Assembly (NCBI GenBank): GCA_023666975.1
Contig: JAMPAW010000130.1
Span: forward strand, 1 to 9,199
From: Clostridium sp.
GTDB taxonomy: Bacteria > Bacillota_A > Clostridia > Lachnospirales > Lachnospiraceae
Reading direction: 5' to 3'
Length of the DNA: 9,199 nt
Made by a program: the position numbers and the translations under genes. Under the pieces are notes generated by a model. The model saw only the letters and a program-made list of their open reading frames with translations, was not told the origin of the DNA and did not search any database. Each line of letters starts with the position of its first letter. Position 1 is the first letter of the stretch. Below, one piece after another: positions 5,872 through 9,199 of this stretch.

Positions 5872-8061
5872 ATGGCAATTATATTTGACAATGATAAGAA
5901 GATTTTTGCATTGCAGACACAGCATGCAACTTATATGATGGGAATTGTGGATAATCGGTATTTGGGACATATTTATTATGGAAGGCAAATTGCCGCGCCG
6001 GACGGAGGCTATCTGATGAGGACAGAGGAGCCTCCTTTTGTCCCCTCAATTAACAAAAGGGAAAAATGTTCATTTCTGGACGCATTCCCGATGGAGTATC
6101 CCTGCGGGGGAGTTGGCGATTATCGGGAAAGCTGCCTGGAAATCCGCAATTATGCCGGATACCGCGGCTGTGAATTCTTTTATCAGGATTATGCAATTAA
6201 AAAGGGAAAACCGAAGCTTGACGGGCTGCCGGCAGTCTTTGGCACGGAGGAGAATGCCGAGACATTGGAGATCACGCTAGCAGATGACGTGTTGAAGCTG
6301 GAATTGGTACTGTCATATAGTATCTTTGCCGATTCCGATGTGGTGGCGAGAAGCGCCAGACTGCGGAATGTCGGGGAGGAACCGGTCTATGTGGAAAAAA
6401 TGTACAGCGCTTGTCTGGATATGGACGACCGGAATTTTGAGATGCTGACGCTGCACGGTTCGTGGGCGAGGGAGCGGCAGATGGAGAGAAGACCCCTTGG
6501 ACACGGCAAGCAGATGGTGTCGTCCGTGCGCGGCGAGTCCAGTCATCAGGAACACCCGTTTCTGGCTCTGGTGACACCGGAGACTACTCAGCAGACCGGA
6601 GAAGTTTACGGCATGCATTTTGTGTATTCCGGCAATTTTGCTGCGCAGGTGGAATTGACACAGTTTGATGCAGTGCGCATGACGATGGGAATCCATTCCT
6701 ATGGTTTTGAGTGGAAGTTAAATCCCGGAGAAAGTTTTACTGCGCCGGAGACCATTCTGGTGTATTCGGCTGACGGGCTTGGAGGAATGACCAGAACCTT
6801 GCATGACCTTTACCGCAATCATCTTATCCGCAGCCCGTATCTTCACCGGGAAAGACCGATACTGATTAATAACTGGGAGGCAACTTATTTTGACTTTGAT
6901 GCGGATAAGCTGGTGGATATTGCAAGAGAGGCAAAACGCTGTGGTATTGAAATGCTGGTAATGGACGACGGCTGGTTTGGAAAGCGCAACAGTGATAACT
7001 GTTCGCTCGGAGACTGGCAGGTGGACCGAAATAAGCTGCCGGACGGGCTTTCTGCGCTGGTTGATCGGGTAAAAGATATCGGACTTTCATTTGGCATATG
7101 GTTTGAGCCGGAGATGATTTCACCGGATTCGGATTTATATCGGGAGCACCCCGATTATGCTATCCAGATTCCGGGGCGTGAGGCCAGTGAAAGCCGCCAG
7201 CAGTATGTGCTGGATTTGTCCAGACCGGAGATCGTGGATTATGTATACGGCATGGTATCCGATGTCCTGAAAAGTGCAGATATCTCTTATGTGAAATGGG
7301 ATATGAACCGTCAGTTGAGTGATGTCGGCAGTTTTGCGCTGGAGAGTGACCGGCAGGGGGAGTTGTTCCACCGCTATGTGCTTGGGGTTTACCGGATGCA
7401 GGAACGGCTGTTAGCGGATTTTCCGGATTTGCTGTTGGAGAACTGTTCCGGAGGCGGGGCCAGATTTGATCCCGGTATGCTGTATTACAGCCCGCAGATT
7501 TGGTGCTCCGATGATACGGATGCCGTGGAGCGCCTTAGTATTCAAGAGGGAACGGCACTGCTGTATCCGCTCTCGACAATGGGTGCGCATGTCAGTGATT
7601 GTCCGAATCATACGGTCGGCCGGACGACGCCGTTTGAAACCAGAGGGAATGTGGCACTGGCTGGAACATTTGGGTATGAGCTGGATATTACGAAGATTTC
7701 CGAAGAGGACCGTGCAATGATAAAGACCCAGACCGAGATGTACCACAAATATCATGAGCTGGTCAGGGAAGGGGATTATTACCGGATTGATTCCTATCGG
7801 GAGAATCACACCCATGACTGCTGGCAGGTCGTGTCGAAGGACAAGACGGATGCTTTGGTGACGTATGTGCAGGTGATGGGGGAACCGAATTACCACAGCC
7901 GCAGGATTTACCTTCAGGGATTATGCCCCGAGCGGAGATACCGGTTAGAGGAAAATGGCCGGGAATATGCCGGAGATTTGCTGATGTATGGCGGTTTTCT
8001 GATCGAGAGGCCGTTTGGCGATGCACAGAGCAAATTGTATCACTTTGTATGCGTTGATTAG
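5872..8061 (+). CDS. Alpha-galactosidase, GH36 (long bacterial form)
   Basis: This 729-residue enzyme is expected to release terminal alpha-1,6-galactose from raffinose-family sugars or galactosylated manno-oligosaccharides by a retaining mechanism. An N-terminal beta-sandwich (about 1-310) is followed by a (beta/alpha)8 barrel and a C-terminal beta domain (about 650-729). Barrel landmarks are NNWEATYFDF, MDDGWFGKR (364-372), GIWFEPEM (408-415), YVKWDMNR with nucleophile D477, ENCSGGGARFDPGM from 523, and WCSDDTDA with acid/base D547. The 70-residue spacing between the two aspartates equals that recalled for Geobacillus AgaA (D478/D548), and the full length matches tetrameric bacterial GH36 enzymes. 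There is no signal peptide, so it is cytoplasmic and depends on import of its substrate. It is the last of four same-strand genes, 46 bp after the hybrid cyclase, and ends just before a strong hairpin. With GH113 next door, galactomannan side-chain removal is the likely role; melibiose or raffinose use is the alternative. Confidence 0.95.
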   Translation: MAIIFDNDKKIFALQTQHATYMMGIVDNRYLGHIYYGRQIAAPDGGYLMRTEEPPFVPSINKREKCSFLDAFPMEYPCGGVGDYRESCLEIRNYAGYRGCEFFYQDYAIKKGKPKLDGLPAVFGTEENAETLEITLADDVLKLELVLSYSIFADSDVVARSARLRNVGEEPVYVEKMYSACLDMDDRNFEMLTLHGSWARERQMERRPLGHGKQMVSSVRGESSHQEHPFLALVTPETTQQTGEVYGMHFVYSGNFAAQVELTQFDAVRMTMGIHSYGFEWKLNPGESFTAPETILVYSADGLGGMTRTLHDLYRNHLIRSPYLHRERPILINNWEATYFDFDADKLVDIAREAKRCGIEMLVMDDGWFGKRNSDNCSLGDWQVDRNKLPDGLSALVDRVKDIGLSFGIWFEPEMISPDSDLYREHPDYAIQIPGREASESRQQYVLDLSRPEIVDYVYGMVSDVLKSADISYVKWDMNRQLSDVGSFALESDRQGELFHRYVLGVYRMQERLLADFPDLLLENCSGGGARFDPGMLYYSPQIWCSDDTDAVERLSIQEGTALLYPLSTMGAHVSDCPNHTVGRTTPFETRGNVALAGTFGYELDITKISEEDRAMIKTQTEMYHKYHELVREGDYYRIDSYRENHTHDCWQVVSKDKTDALVTYVQVMGEPNYHSRRIYLQGLCPERRYRLEENGREYAGDLLMYGGFLIERPFGDAQSKLYHFVCVD

Positions 8062-8070
8062 AAAAACAAG

Positions 8071-8099
8071 AAACGGCAGGGACTTGCCTGCCGTTTTTT
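8071..8099 (+). terminator. Intrinsic terminator shared by the GH36 and AraC genes
   Basis: AAACGGCAGG (8071-8080) pairs perfectly with CCTGCCGTTT (8087-8096) around a 6-nt loop, and a run of six T's (8094-8099) follows. It begins 9 bp after the GH36 stop. On the minus strand the same stem is followed by TTTCTTGTTTTT, so it should also stop the convergent AraC transcript, whose stop codon (8098-8100) touches the T-run. Confidence 0.92.
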
Positions 8100-8976
8100 A
8101 ACTTTCGCTTTTTCGGTATGCAGCGGGAGTGGTTCCTGTTTGTTTTTTGAAGAGCGAGATAAAGGAATTGACATTTTCAAAGCCTACCCGGTAGCTGATC
8201 TCGTTAATCTGCAGATTGGTCGTGTGCAGAAGCTCCTTGGCGTGGGTCAGCCGGACTTCATTGATATACTGCAGCGGTGTGGTGTGGAAGTATTTCTTGA
8301 AATCGCGGCAAATCTGGTATTTGTTGATGTGAAATTGGTCCGATAACTGGTCTAAAGAGAAATGCTCCGCATAATTTGTATCAAACCCCTCCTTTAACTG
8401 CACCAGATATAGCGGAAGCTTGGGGCGGTCGATAATGTCGTTATGGATAAGAAGCAGATGTGTCAGGATATCGGTCAGCAGCTTTGCATTCTGTAATTCC
8501 ACACAGTGGTAATTTTGCGCTGTAATCCGCATGAACAGTGACGGGATAAGTGATCCCTCTGGCAGCCGGATGACCGGCGGGGAGGACTGGGTGAAAAGGT
8601 CGTAGTAATACGGAACCGGATAGCCGTCAAAGAAAAGCGCATGGAACGACCACGGAGTAGAACAGTGCAGGGTATATTCCTGGCGGCAGTCGATAAAGCA
8701 CAGGCTGTCAGAGGGGATATTGATCGTCTCGCTGTCTAACTGCAGGGTGGCACTTCCGGACAGGGAATATATTAATAGGTAGGAATGGAAGTTTTTCTGC
8801 GTGTAACGGCTGTTTGCGGGCAGTTCCACAATACCGCATGCTTTCAGGTACATCAGGTGCTCGGCGAGCTGGATGCTGTAGGCACAGGCGGGGGGCAGAA
8901 AATCAAGAATGGTTTTGCCGTTTTCGGAAACCGATTCGGAAATTAATGTGTGGAGAAAGTTATTCTCAAAGCTCAT
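8098..8976 (-). CDS. AraC-family transcriptional regulator with cupin-type sensor domain
   Basis: This 292-residue cytoplasmic transcription factor is probably sugar-responsive. Residues about 45-130 match the AraC ligand-binding (cupin) half, with a YLLIYSLSGSATL strand pair and a later FIDCRQEYTLHC segment. Residues about 192-290 carry the double helix-turn-helix: FSLDQLSDQFHINKYQICRD (206-225), ending in the FKKYFHTTPLQYI hinge, and then INEISYRVGFENVNSFISLF with the closing KKQTGTTPAAYR, the AraC signature. The start is set at ATG 8976 because AGGCGGTG lies 6 nt upstream. The upstream in-frame TTG (9021) falls inside the promoter, ahead of the expected transcription start. The gene is convergent with GH36 and shares its terminator. 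AraC proteins next to alpha-galactosidases commonly activate their expression (MsmR/RafR-like), so control of this cluster is plausible, but no target site was found before the plus-strand genes. Confidence 0.92.
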   Translation of the reverse strand: MSFENNFLHTLISESVSENGKTILDFLPPACAYSIQLAEHLMYLKACGIVELPANSRYTQKNFHSYLLIYSLSGSATLQLDSETINIPSDSLCFIDCRQEYTLHCSTPWSFHALFFDGYPVPYYYDLFTQSSPPVIRLPEGSLIPSLFMRITAQNYHCVELQNAKLLTDILTHLLLIHNDIIDRPKLPLYLVQLKEGFDTNYAEHFSLDQLSDQFHINKYQICRDFKKYFHTTPLQYINEVRLTHAKELLHTTNLQINEISYRVGFENVNSFISLFKKQTGTTPAAYRKSES

Positions 8977-8982
8977 AGGGGA

Positions 8983-8990
8983 CACCGCCT
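8983..8990 (-). promoter_or_regulatory. Ribosome binding site of the AraC gene
   Basis: AGGCGGTG, read on the minus strand, differs by one base from the ideal AGGAGGTG and lies 6 nt before ATG 8976. It decides the start codon. Confidence 0.75.
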
Positions 8991-9008
8991 TTCCGTCATT
9001 TTCTGTGT

Positions 9009-9042
9009 ATGATTGTATCAATAATTGATGATTATGTCAATA
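9009..9042. repeat. Imperfect direct repeat over the AraC promoter, candidate operator
   Basis: ATGATTGTATCAATA (9009-9023) and ATGATTATGTCAATA (9028-9042) match at 13 of 15 positions, with a 19-bp period. One copy covers the -10 and the other the -35. Tandem half-sites about two helical turns apart are typical of AraC-family operators. A protein bound here would block polymerase, suggesting negative autoregulation. A 13-bp palindrome (9017-9029) overlaps the pair. Binding is inferred, and part of the similarity could come from promoter constraints in AT-rich DNA. Confidence 0.5.
9012..9040 (-). promoter_or_regulatory. Sigma-A promoter of the AraC gene
   Basis: On the minus strand there is a perfect -35 TTGACA (9035-9040), a 17-bp spacer and a -10 TACAAT (9012-9017, five of six to consensus). 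The transcript should start near 9005, giving a leader of about 30 nt before ATG 8976. AT-rich tracts just upstream of the -35 resemble an UP element. Confidence 0.82.
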
Positions 9043-9199
9043 AAGTTATAAAATGGCTAAAAAACACAAATTAGAACGCATGTAAACTTAAATGAAAAGA
9101 GATAATTTAAGTAAAAAATACCTAAAAAACGACAAGAATTAAGAAAATAATTAGCTTAAGACTATGAAAAAAGAATAATAAATAAAGAAAAATCGAATC
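9043..9199. other. AT-rich intergenic DNA, no gene seen
   Basis: This end of the window has very low GC and stop codons in every frame. It contains an 8-bp inverted repeat, ACTTAAAT (9086-9093) and ATTTAAGT (9105-9112), with an 11-nt spacer and an A-run after it. A 10-codon ATG frame at 9053-9085 has no ribosome binding site. I see no convincing promoter for a gene beyond the right edge. Confidence 0.6.

Noticed and set aside
6272..6696. Long antisense open frames opposite the GH36 gene, and similar ones opposite the MCP, GH113 and cyclase genes
   Set aside because: They lie fully within well-supported genes, lack start signals and read as low-complexity shadow translations.
8977..9021. TTG start at 9021 for a longer AraC protein
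   Set aside because: It falls within the promoter spacer, upstream of the expected transcription start; ATG 8976 has a near-ideal ribosome binding site.
9071..9084. cre-like catabolite repression site (TTAGAACGCATGTA)
   Set aside because: Only the left half resembles the cre consensus, and the central symmetry fails.
9053..9085. Short ATG frame of 10 codons in the AT-rich right end
   Set aside because: No ribosome binding site, and the length is typical of chance.
1..9199. CRISPR arrays, tRNA or rRNA genes, insertion sequences, phage or attachment sites
   Set aside because: No regularly spaced repeats, RNA-gene hallmarks, transposase or integrase frames, or terminal inverted repeats were seen.

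Overview
The window looks like a chromosomal stretch from a motile, glycan-degrading Gram-positive gut or rumen anaerobe, most probably a Lachnospiraceae relative of Roseburia, Butyrivibrio or Agathobacter. The basis is AT-leaning codon use, strong AGGAGG-type ribosome binding sites, a cell-surface FnIII-type C-terminus, a methyl-accepting chemotaxis protein (MCP), and intracellular GH113 and GH36 enzymes of the kind found in Firmicute mannan loci. The genus is an inference; no marker gene is present.

Layout: (1) positions 1-204 hold the last 67 codons of a surface protein ending in an FnIII-like fold. (2) Positions 205-396 are intergenic and contain a perfect 13-bp inverted repeat, probably a terminator. 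(3) Four genes follow on the plus strand: an MCP (397-2457), a cytoplasmic GH113 mannan-type glycosidase (2508-3434), a cytoplasmic LacI-type sugar-binding/GGDEF diguanylate cyclase (3510-5825) and a long-form GH36 alpha-galactosidase (5872-8061). The gaps are only 46-75 bp and hold no convincing terminator, so they may be one transcription unit. (4) A shared, probably bidirectional terminator lies at 8071-8099. (5) A convergent AraC-family regulator (8098-8976, minus) follows. It has a near-consensus promoter whose -35 and -10 elements each lie in one copy of a 15-bp direct repeat. (6) The last ~160 bp are very AT-rich and hold no gene I can support.

Working model (inference): galactosylated manno-oligosaccharides are imported by a transporter not in this window. 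GH36 removes the alpha-galactosyl groups and GH113 cleaves the beta-mannosyl backbone. The hybrid cyclase has a LacI-type sugar-binding core but no DNA-binding head, and a GGDEF active site that looks intact but lacks the usual RxxD inhibitory site. It would read the cytoplasmic sugar pool and set c-di-GMP, while the MCP senses an extracellular ligand for taxis. Sugar breakdown and the swim/stay decision would thus be coded side by side. The AraC protein may sense the same sugars and probably controls its own promoter. The hybrid cyclase and its enzymatic context are the most interesting part of the window.
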